NCBI RefSeq assembly: GCF_012275515.1
Contig: NZ_JAAZQL010000004.1
Span: 372,001-436,000, forward strand
Reading direction: 5' to 3'
Length of the DNA stretch: 64,000 nt
Origin: Novosphingobium sp. SG707
GTDB lineage: Bacteria > Pseudomonadota > Alphaproteobacteria > Sphingomonadales > Sphingomonadaceae
Shown here piece after piece: positions 1-7,788 of the stretch. A program made the position numbers and the translations under genes. The notes under the pieces were generated by a model that was given only the letters and a program-made list of their open reading frames with translations, had not been told where the DNA came from and did no database searches. Each line of letters opens with the position of its first letter. Positions within the stretch are counted from its first letter, which is position 1.

Positions 1-33
1 GGCAAGAGGAAAATGACATTTTGTAAAAACTAA

Positions 34-462
34 TTATTTCCCCTGTTCCGCCCCCGCCCCAATCCAGCGCAGCAGGTCGCGCACCAGCGGGATATCCAGC
101 GGCGGCATATCCAGATCCGGCAGGGCATCGGGCGCAACCCACGCAAATTGCTGGCCTTCCCGCGCGATTGGGTCACCGCTCCACGCCCGCGCCACATAAA
201 GCAACAGCAGCACCCGGCGCTCGCCGCTATGGGTCTCACCGCTATGGGCAAAGCTGACCGGCATCAGCGCGCGCGCCTCCAGCCCTACGCCCAGCTCCTC
301 CTCCATCTCGCGCAGGGCAGCCTCAACCGGCCCCTCGCCCGGATCGATCTTGCCGCCGGGAAATTCCCAAAGGCCGCCGTGCTGTTTTCCTTCCGGGCGG
401 CGCTGCATCAATATATGCCCGTCATCGCGCAACAGCGCCACGGCCACCACGGGCAGAATCAT
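34..462 (-). CDS. mutT: Nudix hydrolase, MutT-type (8-oxo-dGTP diphosphatase-like)
   Basis: Likely a nucleotide-pool sanitising pyrophosphohydrolase that removes oxidised dGTP in the cytoplasm. The 142-residue protein carries a complete Nudix box at about residues 37-59: G37, E43, then R51-E52-M53-E54-E55-E56 and G58-V59. The N-terminal part (VVAVALLRDDGHILMQRRP) and the GGLWEFPGG stretch are typical of MutT. The ATG at 462 is preferred over upstream alternatives because AAGGAAAGG lies just ahead of it and the frame-extending residues before it look non-native. It ends close to the window edge and is divergent from the first pilin gene. The family is certain; the exact substrate is inferred from motif similarity. 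Confidence 0.88.
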   Translation of the reverse strand: MILPVVAVALLRDDGHILMQRRPEGKQHGGLWEFPGGKIDPGEGPVEAALREMEEELGVGLEARALMPVSFAHSGETHSGERRVLLLLYVARAWSGDPIAREGQQFAWVAPDALPDLDMPPLDIPLVRDLLRWIGAGAEQGK

Positions 463-569
463 TCCACGACCTTTCCTTGTTGCCCCGGAAATTCCACCAT
501 TTCCGCTCAAGATCTTATTAACCGAACGCCTGCACAATAACACCGCAACGAATTTGGGCGGGCTAGGTC

Positions 570-767
570 ATGTCTATTGCAGAATTCCTGACCCGACTCC
601 ATCGGGACGAAAGCGGGCTGGCCTCTGTGGAATACGGGCTGCTGTGCGGCCTCATTGTGCTGGTCATGATCGCCGCGCTCAGCGGCGTGGCCAACAGCAT
701 CGTCCAGACCTGGAACAACGTCGACACGCAGGCGCAGGTCGCCGTGCAGCAGGCAACGGCCGCCTGA
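570..767 (+). CDS. Flp/type IVb pilin-like small protein, divergent copy
   Basis: A 65-residue type IVb prepilin, the subunit class assembled into Flp (Tad) fimbriae. A short charged leader (MSIAEFLTRLHRDESG) precedes the class IVb processing site. After the predicted cleavage at the Gly, the mature protein would begin LASVEYG, with Glu and Tyr at +5 and +6, followed by a roughly 20-residue hydrophobic helix (LLCGLIVLVMIAAL). It is related to the two pilins downstream but clearly divergent in sequence and slightly longer. No Tad assembly genes lie in the window. The ribosome binding site is weak (GGGCGGGCTAGG), so the start is less certain than the family. Confidence 0.83.
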   Translation: MSIAEFLTRLHRDESGLASVEYGLLCGLIVLVMIAALSGVANSIVQTWNNVDTQAQVAVQQATAA

Positions 768-973
768 CACAAGCCTGACCGATTCGCCGCCCCCTTTCGC
801 ATTTTGCGGACCGATGGCGCGCGTCACCCAAACCTTACCGCCGACCTCCGCATTTCCCACAGAGCGCCCGGGCCCGCTGACGGATTGTTAAGACATCTCC
901 ACTAGGAGGAGGGAACCGCCGGGCTGAGACGGGAAAACTGGCAGGGCGGAAAGACTGCTACAGGAGACTGACC

Positions 974-1156
974 ATGAAGTTCATCAACAAGCTCATCCGC
1001 GACGAAGCTGGTGCGACCGCCATCGAATACGGCCTGATTGCCGCTCTGATCGCCGTTGCCGCCATCACCGCGATGAATGGTCTGGGCAACCAGCTCAAGA
1101 CCACCTTCAACACCACCTCTTCGCAGATGTCGACGGCCAACGCCTCGGCTGCCTAA
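974..1156 (+). CDS. Flp family type IVb pilin, tandem copy 1
   Basis: A 60-residue Flp prepilin. The leader MKFINKLIRDEAG ends at the prepilin-peptidase site; the mature part starts ATAIEYG, with the Glu+5 and Tyr+6 hallmark, followed by the hydrophobic helix LIAALIAVAAITAMNG and a polar tail rich in Thr and Ser. A good ribosome binding site (CAGGAGACTG) precedes the ATG. It differs from the next pilin by only a handful of residues, so the two are a recent tandem duplication. A hairpin terminator follows, so this copy is probably transcribed separately from the next one. Confidence 0.93.
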   Translation: MKFINKLIRDEAGATAIEYGLIAALIAVAAITAMNGLGNQLKTTFNTTSSQMSTANASAA

Positions 1157-1200
1157 TCGCATAGCCTGACTACGGGGTCAGGCGCGATTTTGAGGTAATG

Positions 1201-1232
1201 AGAAGAGCGGCAGGGCAACCTGTCGCTCTTCT
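1201..1232 (+). terminator. Hairpin terminator after pilin copy 1
   Basis: A 14-bp stem pairs 1201-1214 with 1219-1232 around a four-base loop, with one G-T wobble. It is followed by only a short T-containing run. It lies 44 bases after the pilin stop and separates the two near-identical pilin genes. Confidence 0.65.
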
Positions 1233-1393
1233 TGTATGTCCGCAATATTCATCGGCCACACATCGGATTTTTCCGGATTTTTTTAGGTTACTATAAGTAA
1301 AACCATCTTTTTGGTATCGCTTTATCAACACCTTATAAGTATCTACGCGGATGTCGGCAGACACCAGTTGCCCGACGAGACCGGAGACCGACC

Positions 1394-1576
1394 ATGAAAT
1401 TCCTCAGCAAACTGATCCGTGACGAAGCCGGCGCCACCGCCATCGAATATGGCCTGATCGCTGCCCTGATCGCCGTTGCCGCCATCACCGCGATGAATGG
1501 CATGGGCAACCAGCTCTCGACGACCTTCAACACCACCTCCTCGCAGATGTCGACAGCCAACGCCTCTGCCGCCTGA
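1394..1576 (+). CDS. Flp family type IVb pilin, tandem copy 2
   Basis: A 60-residue Flp prepilin almost identical to the preceding copy. The differences are in the leader (MKFLSKL versus MKFINKL) and a few positions after the helix (GMGNQLSTT versus GLGNQLKTT). The leader ends EAG, and the mature part begins ATAIEYG with Glu+5 and Tyr+6. The 237-base gap in front of it is markedly AT-richer than its surroundings (1260-1340), consistent with its own promoter. A GGAG-type ribosome binding site precedes the ATG. A very strong terminator follows. Confidence 0.93.
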   Translation: MKFLSKLIRDEAGATAIEYGLIAALIAVAAITAMNGMGNQLSTTFNTTSSQMSTANASAA

Positions 1577-1660
1577 TCGGGATGATGCCGGGCGGCCGAC
1601 AGCGTCGCCCGGACGACATCAGGATGCATGGGCGCCAGGACCGGGCCGCCCATGGCGCAA

Positions 1661-1702
1661 CACAAAAGGGCGCAGCGTCCATCGACGCTGCGCCCTTTTG
1701 TG
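1661..1702. terminator. Perfect 19-bp inverted-repeat bidirectional terminator
   Basis: The arms 1661-1679 and 1684-1702 are perfectly complementary, with a four-base loop CATC. A-rich and T-rich ends on the two arms let it work for the pilin transcript (plus) and for accA (minus). It sits in the convergent gap between them. Confidence 0.9.
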
Positions 1703-1723
1703 TATCCGGCGGGAATAAAGGCC

Positions 1724-2671
1724 TTATTCGGCGCCGATCGCCAGAAAACGCTCTTCGCGCATCGCCAGCAACTGCTTGGCGTCCATCTTGAGCAGCTTGT
1801 CCAGTTCCTCGCCAATCGCCTTGCCCAGCGCCTTGGCCGCCGCATCGGGATCGCGATGCGCCCCGCCCACCGGCTCGGGCACGATACGGTCGATGACCTT
1901 GAGAGCGAGCAGATCCTGCGCCGTCACTTTCATTGCCTCGGCCGCATCGGCGGCCTTTTCGGCGGTGCGCCACAGGATAGAGGCGCAGCCCTCGGGCGAA
2001 ATCACCGAATAGACCGCATGTTCGAGCATCAGCACGCGCTCGGCGCTGGCCAGGGCCACCGCGCCGCCCGAGCCGCCCTCGCCCACGATCACGGCCACCA
2101 TCGGCACGCGCAGCGCAAGGCAGGCCTCAGTCGAACGGGCAATAGCCTCGGCCTGACCGCGCTCTTCGGCCTCAACGCCCGGGAACGCGCCCGAGGTGTC
2201 GACCAGCGTAACCACCGGCAGCCCGAATCGGCCCGCCAGTTCCATCAGGCGAATCGCCTTGCGATAGCCCTCCGGCTTGCCCATGCCGAAATTATGCTTG
2301 ATGCGCGTGGCGGTATCATGGCCCTTTTCATGGCCGATCAGCATCACCTTGCGACCATTGAGCGTCGCAAAACCGCCGATGATCGCGTGATCCTCACCAT
2401 ACAGACGATCGCCGCCCAGAGGCACGAAATCGGTGAAGATCTTTTCGACATAATCTACGAAATGCGGGCGCATCGGATGGCGCGCCACCTGCGTCTTCTG
2501 CCACGGGGTCAGCGCGCGATAGGTGCTGGCCAGCAGGTCGGCGCTCTTGCGCTCCAGCCGCCCCACCTCGGCGGAAATGTCGAGGTCGCCCTCGGCCGCC
2601 GTTGCGCGCAATTCCTTGATGCGCGCCTCAAGCGCGGCCACCGGCTTTTCAAATTCGAGATAGGAAACCAT
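1724..2671 (-). CDS. accA: Acetyl-CoA carboxylase carboxyltransferase subunit alpha
   Basis: This subunit transfers the carboxyl group from carboxybiotin to acetyl-CoA together with the AccD beta subunit, giving malonyl-CoA for fatty acid synthesis. At 315 residues it has the usual length and start ([18 protein letters not shown]). It shows the conserved GHEKGHDT and [13 protein letters not shown] segments and the oxyanion-hole region around DTSGAFPG and GEGGSGGA. The zinc finger belongs to AccD and is absent here as expected. It follows xerD by 49 bases on the same strand and ends at the bidirectional terminator, so it is probably the last gene of the xerD transcript. Confidence 0.97.
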   Translation of the reverse strand: MVSYLEFEKPVAALEARIKELRATAAEGDLDISAEVGRLERKSADLLASTYRALTPWQKTQVARHPMRPHFVDYVEKIFTDFVPLGGDRLYGEDHAIIGGFATLNGRKVMLIGHEKGHDTATRIKHNFGMGKPEGYRKAIRLMELAGRFGLPVVTLVDTSGAFPGVEAEERGQAEAIARSTEACLALRVPMVAVIVGEGGSGGAVALASAERVLMLEHAVYSVISPEGCASILWRTAEKAADAAEAMKVTAQDLLALKVIDRIVPEPVGGAHRDPDAAAKALGKAIGEELDKLLKMDAKQLLAMREERFLAIGAE

Positions 2672-2720
2672 GGGGCATGGCCCTAGTGCGCCGCGCCGGT
2701 TTGGGCAAGCCTTTCAGCCG

Positions 2721-3620
2721 TCAGCCAACCGTTCTGGCCGCCAAAGGGTGGCGCTGGTTCACCAATTCGACCAGACGCGCCGCATCGACATGGGTATAGA
2801 TCTGGGTCGTGCCGATGTCGGCATGGCCCAGCAGCGTCTGTACCACGCGCAGATCCGCGCCCCCTTCGAGCAGATGGGTGGCAAAGGCATGGCGCAGCAC
2901 GTGGGGTGACAGCCGCGTGGGGTCCAGCCCCGCCCGCGCCCCCAATTCGCGCAGCAATTGAAACAGGCGCACCCGTGTCAGGTGCCCATCCTTGCCGGTG
3001 GAGGGGAACATAAAGCGCGAATCCCGCCCAGCGCCCCGGATCGCGATCCAGCGGCGCAGCACATGGCCCGCGCGCGCGCTGATCGGCACCATGCGCTGCA
3101 CCCCGCCCTTGCCGGTGATGGTCAGCAAGGGCGCATCGCGCGGCGCGGAACGGATCGGCAGGGATACCAGCTCGGTCGCGCGCAGGCCCGAACCATAGAG
3201 CAATTCCAGACAGGCCAGCGTGCGCAAGGGCTCGCGCCTGTCGCCTGTGGCCTCTTCCTCGGCGCGGGCGAACAGGATGGCGATATCCTCATGCCCCAGA
3301 ATGCGCGGCAAAGGTCGGCGCTGGGCCACGCGCGGCAGGGCCGGGCTGGGATCGTCCTCGCGCCAGCCCTCGTCGATCAGGAAACCGTAGAATTGCCGCA
3401 AAGCCGAGGATTTGCGCGCCACGCTGGCTGGCGAGAGATGCCCCCAAGTGGCCGCCAGCCGTTCCAGCGCGGCCACATCGGCATGTTCAATATCCCCCAG
3501 CTCATCCTCGGCCCCACGCAGATCGCGCTCATAGGCCGCCAGCGTATTGGCCGCCGCGCCGCGCTCCGCCGCCAGCATGGCGAGGAAAGCCGCCACCGCC
3601 GCGCTAGGCTCGCGCGTCAA
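2721..3620 (-). CDS. xerD: Tyrosine recombinase XerD
   Basis: A site-specific recombinase that with XerC resolves chromosome dimers at dif. The 299-residue protein has the N-terminal SAM-like core-binding domain (residues 6-95) and a catalytic domain with the full active site: R147 (GSGLRATEL), K171, H240 and R243 (SPHVLRHAFATHLL), H266 (LLGHADI) and the nucleophile Y275 (TTQIYTHV). The first codon used here is TTG at 3620, four bases after the stop of the upstream gene. An internal GTG at 3596 or ATG at 3578 is possible, but the ATG would remove part of the first helix. The spacing suggests translational coupling to the exported-protein gene. Confidence 0.93.
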   Translation of the reverse strand: MTREPSAAVAAFLAMLAAERGAAANTLAAYERDLRGAEDELGDIEHADVAALERLAATWGHLSPASVARKSSALRQFYGFLIDEGWREDDPSPALPRVAQRRPLPRILGHEDIAILFARAEEEATGDRREPLRTLACLELLYGSGLRATELVSLPIRSAPRDAPLLTITGKGGVQRMVPISARAGHVLRRWIAIRGAGRDSRFMFPSTGKDGHLTRVRLFQLLRELGARAGLDPTRLSPHVLRHAFATHLLEGGADLRVVQTLLGHADIGTTQIYTHVDAARLVELVNQRHPLAARTVG

Positions 3621-3624
3621 AGCC

Positions 3625-5511
3625 TCACCCGCGCGCCACCGCTTCGGCCGCGATCATCCGCGCCTCGGCCGCCATCCCCACGCGGCTGAGCGCCGAGGTG
3701 ATGTGATAGAGATAGCGCGGCGTCATCTTGGCCCAACTGTCGCCCTGCATCCCCAATCCGGCCAGCAAGGCCACCAGCGCGGCATTGTTCACGCCCGCCG
3801 CCGTATCAATCGCCCCGGTCCAGCGGGTCTGGCCCGCCACGCTGCCTTTGACCTTGCCCAGCAGCGAATCGCGCGTGCTGTCTTTGATCCGCCCCAGCCC
3901 CGACAGCGCAGCGATCAGCATGGCGCTGCGATGCTGGCCATCGGATTTGTCATTGCCGATAAAGGTCTCGATCGCCCCTGTATCAGCCTCGCCCGACATC
4001 GGCAGGCCCAGCGCCAGTTGCGCCCAGCCCGGCGATCCCGCCTCGACCACCGGCCGCCACAGCGCCGCATTGCCGTCCAGCCCGGCGCTCAGCATCGAGG
4101 CAATCAGATCACCCGATTGCGCATTGAGATCCGCCGAAGGCGCCAGACGCGCCGCCGCATAGGCCGTCAGCACCATGCGGGCATAGCGCGAATAGGGATT
4201 GGCGGCCCCATCCCACAATTGCTGCATCGCGGCCACGCGGTCGGCCGGGGCCACCCCCACATAGGCATCGCGCAGCAGGAGCGCGCGCTCCGCAGGGCCG
4301 CCGGTGATATCATCATTGCTGTAGATCTGGCTGTAGAGATCAACCATCGCCGCGCCCGACAGCACGCCCATCGCCCCCGCCACATCGGCGGCATCGGCGC
4401 GCAGGCCCAGCCCGGCCATCGGCGAGAGCGCGGTCATGTCGGCATAGACCGGCCCGGCCTTGGCCAGCAGCGCATCGGGCGGGGCCAGCCCCACCGCCAG
4501 CGTCAACCCATGGCGCATCGGGGTCAGGTCATTGACATTGTCCCACTCGATCTTGACCGCCCGCGCCCGCGCGCCGCCCACGGCCCCGGCATATTTCTGC
4601 GCCAGCTCCATATCCATGCCCGAGAGCACCTTGGCCTTGCCCAGACGGTCGAGTTCGGACTGGCCGGTCGAGGTCGCCCCGCCATAGGTCTGGCAAATGC
4701 TGCGCATCACCTGCCAGCCCGCATCATCGCGCGCCGAGGCGTTGAGTTGCAGCACAGGGCAGAAGCCGGTGAAATCGCCGGTGGCAATATAAGCATCCAT
4801 CGCCGTCTGGGTCAGCGAGCCATCGTAATTGCTGGGGTCAATGTCCTGCACCAGCGCGCGGGCAGCCACGCCCTCGCCCATGCGCAGCAGCAGGGCGGCG
4901 CGCAGGGCGGCAAATTCGGTGGGCGCCATCTCGGCGGGCGAATCCAGCCGCGAGGCCAGCGCCCGGCGCACCAGAATATGGCCCCAGCGCGACACCATCT
5001 GGCCATTGTTGCCCGCCAGCACCGCGCGCACGAGGCCCGCATTCTGGCCCGCCAGCGATTGCGGCGCCATGCCGCCCTCGCCCATATCGAGCAGACCGAC
5101 CTCCTTCATCGCGCGCTGGGCGCCGGGGGGAATGTCATATTTGGGGATGAGACCCAGCAGCCGGTCCAGCTTGTCCGGCGGCAAAGCGATCAATTGTTCA
5201 AACGAGGTGATCCCGCTCGGCAGCACAACCGGCCCGGTCGCCGTGGCCGCGCCAAGCGCGCCGATGCCCGATGGCGCCTCGACAACCGGCTGGGCGGCGA
5301 TGGTGGGTTCGGGATTGGGGCCGATATCGACGCGCGGCTGTCCGGGTCGCGCAGGCGGTGCAGCAGGCGCGGGCGCGCGCGTGGGCCGCGCGGCGGGGCG
5401 GTCAAAACCGGGAGGCAGCAGCGATTCGGGCCCGCCCTGCGCCCATGCACCGCCCGCGCCCAGCAAGGCCACCAGCGAGCAGGCAAGGAGAGGCCTGGCA
5501 ATCCGTTTCAT
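3625..5511 (-). CDS. Exported protein of unknown function (628 aa)
   Basis: Not recognised as a named family. The ATG at 5511 gives an N-terminus MKRIARPLLACSLVALLGAGGAWAQ, a clear Sec signal peptide with an AWA-Q cleavage site, so the mature protein is periplasmic or envelope-bound. A Pro/Ala-rich linker (about residues 30-65) precedes a long region that looks mostly helical and Ala/Leu-rich, without metal motifs or catalytic signatures I can name. The ATG overlaps the stop of the small membrane protein upstream (ATGA), and xerD begins four bases after its stop. Because it lies between housekeeping genes, it is likely conserved in the lineage. The function is unknown. Confidence 0.8.
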   Translation of the reverse strand: MKRIARPLLACSLVALLGAGGAWAQGGPESLLPPGFDRPAARPTRAPAPAAPPARPGQPRVDIGPNPEPTIAAQPVVEAPSGIGALGAATATGPVVLPSGITSFEQLIALPPDKLDRLLGLIPKYDIPPGAQRAMKEVGLLDMGEGGMAPQSLAGQNAGLVRAVLAGNNGQMVSRWGHILVRRALASRLDSPAEMAPTEFAALRAALLLRMGEGVAARALVQDIDPSNYDGSLTQTAMDAYIATGDFTGFCPVLQLNASARDDAGWQVMRSICQTYGGATSTGQSELDRLGKAKVLSGMDMELAQKYAGAVGGARARAVKIEWDNVNDLTPMRHGLTLAVGLAPPDALLAKAGPVYADMTALSPMAGLGLRADAADVAGAMGVLSGAAMVDLYSQIYSNDDITGGPAERALLLRDAYVGVAPADRVAAMQQLWDGAANPYSRYARMVLTAYAAARLAPSADLNAQSGDLIASMLSAGLDGNAALWRPVVEAGSPGWAQLALGLPMSGEADTGAIETFIGNDKSDGQHRSAMLIAALSGLGRIKDSTRDSLLGKVKGSVAGQTRWTGAIDTAAGVNNAALVALLAGLGMQGDSWAKMTPRYLYHITSALSRVGMAAEARMIAAEAVARG

Positions 5512-5726
5512 CACTTCACCTGTCCGTTCACGCCGACCTGCCTGGTCGAAAGTTCCACCGCCACTTCGCGCATCTGCACCGGCCCGCCCTTGATCCAGGC
5601 CAGCGCCACAAGGCCGCCCGCCAGCATCAGGACCAGCGACAACCACCAGAGGCGATAGGATTTGCCCGATCCGTTCCTGCCGTTCTTCTTGCCGCTATCG
5701 CGCCGGATCGTGATACTCAACGCCAA
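5511..5726 (-). CDS. Small single-pass membrane protein (71 aa)
   Basis: Unrecognised. The sequence has a basic N-terminus (SITIRRDSGKKNGRNGSGKSYR), one transmembrane helix (LWWLSLVLMLAGGLVALAWI) and a short periplasmic tail (about 28 residues) ending VGVNGQVK. This is the layout of a type II membrane protein with positive charges inside. Its stop codon overlaps the start of the exported 628-aa protein (ATGA), so the two are translationally coupled and probably work together, perhaps as anchor and partner (inference). The gene is divergent from aroK, with an 83-base gap. Confidence 0.72.
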   Translation of the reverse strand: MALSITIRRDSGKKNGRNGSGKSYRLWWLSLVLMLAGGLVALAWIKGGPVQMREVAVELSTRQVGVNGQVK

Positions 5727-5809
5727 AATCCTCGAAACAGCGGCCCGAAGCGGCCCGACATCATGCTATGCTTGCGCCGCCGGTTAGCAAAAGTATAGGC
5801 AACCCGGCA

Positions 5810-6472
5810 ATGGATGAAGATCACACTCTTTCCGAAAGCGCAGCCGAGGCCGCTCATCTGGCCGCAGTTCTGGCGCATATCGACCGCCCCATCGTTCTGG
5901 TGGGCATGATGGGCGTGGGCAAGACGAGCCTTGGGCGGCGTCTGGCCGCGCTGCTGGGTGTGCCTTTTGTCGATGCCGATGACGAGATCGAGAAGGCTGC
6001 GCATATGCCGATTCCCGATATTTTCGCTACTTACGGCGAGGCTTTCTTTCGCGAGGGCGAACGGCGGGTGATTGCGCGGCTTCTGGGCGAAAACACGCCG
6101 GGCGATGCGATCAAGGGGCTGAAACTGCCTCATGCGGGTAACGGCAAGGCGGGGCTGAAGGTTTTGTCGACCGGCGGCGGGGCCTTTGTGAATGATGCCA
6201 CGCGCGAACTGATTCTCGCGCGCGGGATCGCGGTGTGGCTGGATGCGGAACTGGAAACGCTGGTGGACCGCACCGCGCGCAAGGGCAACCGGCCTTTGCT
6301 GAAAACCGGAAACCCTCGCGAAATTCTCTCCAATCTCAAGTCCAGCCGTGAACCTTTCTATTCGCAGGCCCCGATCAAGGTGATGAGCGGCAATGTGCCC
6401 CATTCTCGCACCTTGGCCAGTCTGATGGTCTCGCTGGACGAATGGCTTGATGCCCATGGCGCGAAAGGCTGA
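5810..6472 (+). CDS. aroK: Shikimate kinase
   Basis: Phosphorylates shikimate to shikimate 3-phosphate in aromatic amino acid synthesis. The 220-residue protein has the Walker A motif GMMGVGKT at residues 32-39, the DADDEIE shikimate-binding segment, the FxxxGExxFRxGE helix and the glycine-rich STGGGAF loop; the lid region carries RKGNRPLL. The N-terminus before the P-loop is about 25 residues longer than in the E. coli enzyme. I chose the ATG at 5810 (MDEDHTLS); an ATG at 5768 is in frame but lies closer to the divergent gene. aroB starts seven bases after its stop, so the two form an operon. Confidence 0.95.
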   Translation: MDEDHTLSESAAEAAHLAAVLAHIDRPIVLVGMMGVGKTSLGRRLAALLGVPFVDADDEIEKAAHMPIPDIFATYGEAFFREGERRVIARLLGENTPGDAIKGLKLPHAGNGKAGLKVLSTGGGAFVNDATRELILARGIAVWLDAELETLVDRTARKGNRPLLKTGNPREILSNLKSSREPFYSQAPIKVMSGNVPHSRTLASLMVSLDEWLDAHGAKG

Positions 6473-6479
6473 TTGAACG

Positions 6480-7586
6480 ATGCCGATTATTTCTGTCGAT
6501 ATTGCCGGCCGCCCCTATGAAGTGCGCGTGGGCGCCGGGCTGATCGCCAATCTGGCGCAGGAAGCGGGCGCGCGGCTGCGCAAGCCCGTCGTGCCGGTCA
6601 TTACGGACGCGAATGTGCATAAGGCTTGGGGGGCGGCGGTCGATGCCTCCCTGGCGGCGGCGGGCAAGAGCGCGGCATGGCATATCCTGCCTGCGGGCGA
6701 ATCCACGAAAAGCTGGGCCAATCTGGTGGCGGTGGTCGATGGGCTGCTGGCGCTGGAGGTGGAGCGGGGCGACCATATCATCGCGCTGGGCGGCGGGGTG
6801 ATCGGGGATCTGACCGGCTTTGCCGCCAGCATGCTCAAACGCGGGTGCCATTTCATTCAGGTGCCGACGTCGCTGCTGGCACAGGTCGATTCGAGCGTGG
6901 GCGGCAAGACCGCGATCAACACGCCTGCGGGCAAGAATCTGGTCGGCGCGTTTCATCAGCCCTCGCTGGTGCTGGCCGATCTCGATGCGCTCGATACCCT
7001 GCCCCGGCGCGAACTGGCTTCGGGCTATGCCGAGGTGGTGAAATACGGGCTGATCAACGACCCGGAATTTTTCACATGGTGCGAGGCCAATGGCGAAGCG
7101 ATGCTCTCGGGCGATCGGGCCGCGCGCGAACATGCGGTGGCCTACTCGGTCGCGGCCAAGGCCCGCATCGTGGCGGAAGACGAGTTCGAGACCACGGGCC
7201 TGCGCGCCCTGCTCAACCTTGGCCATACGTTCGGCCATGCCCTTGAAGCCGAAACCGGCTTTTCCGACCGCCTGCTCCACGGCGAGGCGGTGGCGCTGGG
7301 CTGCGTGCTGGCGGCGCGGTTTTCGGCGCGGCGTGGGCTGATGGGCACGGATGAGGCCGAGCGCGTGGCTGCCCATATTGCCGCTGTGGGCCTGCCCGCC
7401 GATATTCGCGCGCTGGGGCTGAATGTGTCGGGGGCACAATTGGCCGCCCATACGCTGCATGACAAAAAGGTCGATGCGGGGCGGTTGGCGTTCCTGTTGA
7501 TGCGCGGGATCGGCGGGACTTTCCTGACCAAGGATGTGACGCTGGAGGAAGTTTCGGCGTTTTTGAGAGAAGAATTGGAAGGGTAA
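6480..7586 (+). CDS. aroB: 3-dehydroquinate synthase
   Basis: Converts DAHP to 3-dehydroquinate with NAD and a divalent metal, the second step of the shikimate pathway. The 368-residue protein shows the NAD-binding GGGVIGDLTGFAAS segment, the QVPTSLLAQVDSSVGGKTAIN block, the metal-ligand region NLGHTFGHALE and the downstream HGEAVALG histidine. All are diagnostic of AroB. It follows aroK closely. Four bases after its TAA stop comes the hairpin of the intergenic repeat element described separately. Confidence 0.97.
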   Translation: MPIISVDIAGRPYEVRVGAGLIANLAQEAGARLRKPVVPVITDANVHKAWGAAVDASLAAAGKSAAWHILPAGESTKSWANLVAVVDGLLALEVERGDHIIALGGGVIGDLTGFAASMLKRGCHFIQVPTSLLAQVDSSVGGKTAINTPAGKNLVGAFHQPSLVLADLDALDTLPRRELASGYAEVVKYGLINDPEFFTWCEANGEAMLSGDRAAREHAVAYSVAAKARIVAEDEFETTGLRALLNLGHTFGHALEAETGFSDRLLHGEAVALGCVLAARFSARRGLMGTDEAERVAAHIAAVGLPADIRALGLNVSGAQLAAHTLHDKKVDAGRLAFLLMRGIGGTFLTKDVTLEEVSAFLREELEG

Positions 7587-7590
7587 AAAT

Positions 7591-7769
7591 GCGAGGGTCA
7601 TAACCCTCGCGCTCCCATTACTGTCTTTGTCGCGCACTACCTTTCCGTGAGCGCCAAATGGAAGCGCCGCAGGCATTTAATAGCCTCCGGCGGTGCGACA
7701 TTGCGCAAGGCCGAACCCATGGCGCAACAAAGACAGTATCGGGGAGCCACGAGGGGCTAGCCCCTCGTG
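7591..7769. repeat. Intergenic repeat element with a hairpin at each end (copy 1)
   Basis: The gap between convergent aroB and gor is almost wholly filled by a structured repeat. Left end: hairpin 7591-7598/7603-7610 followed by GCTCCCATTACTGTCTTTGT (7611-7630). Right end, read on the minus strand: hairpin 7748-7756/7761-7769 followed by GCTCCCCGATACTGTCTTTG (7747 downward), then a GCCATGGGTTCGGCC block. The two ends are thus inverted copies. An internal inverted repeat (AGCGCCGCAGGC at 7663-7674 facing GCCTCCGGCGG) lies between them. The right part matches 27899-28001 over about 100 bases in direct orientation. The hairpins begin 4 and 19 bases after the two stop codons and lack a T-run. Confidence 0.8.
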
Positions 7770-7788
7770 ATAATCCCTTCAAACCTTC

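Noticed and set aside
3547..5658. 703-codon open frame on the plus strand
   Set aside because: Antisense to the exported protein that has a signal peptide and coupled starts; this frame has no recognisable features.
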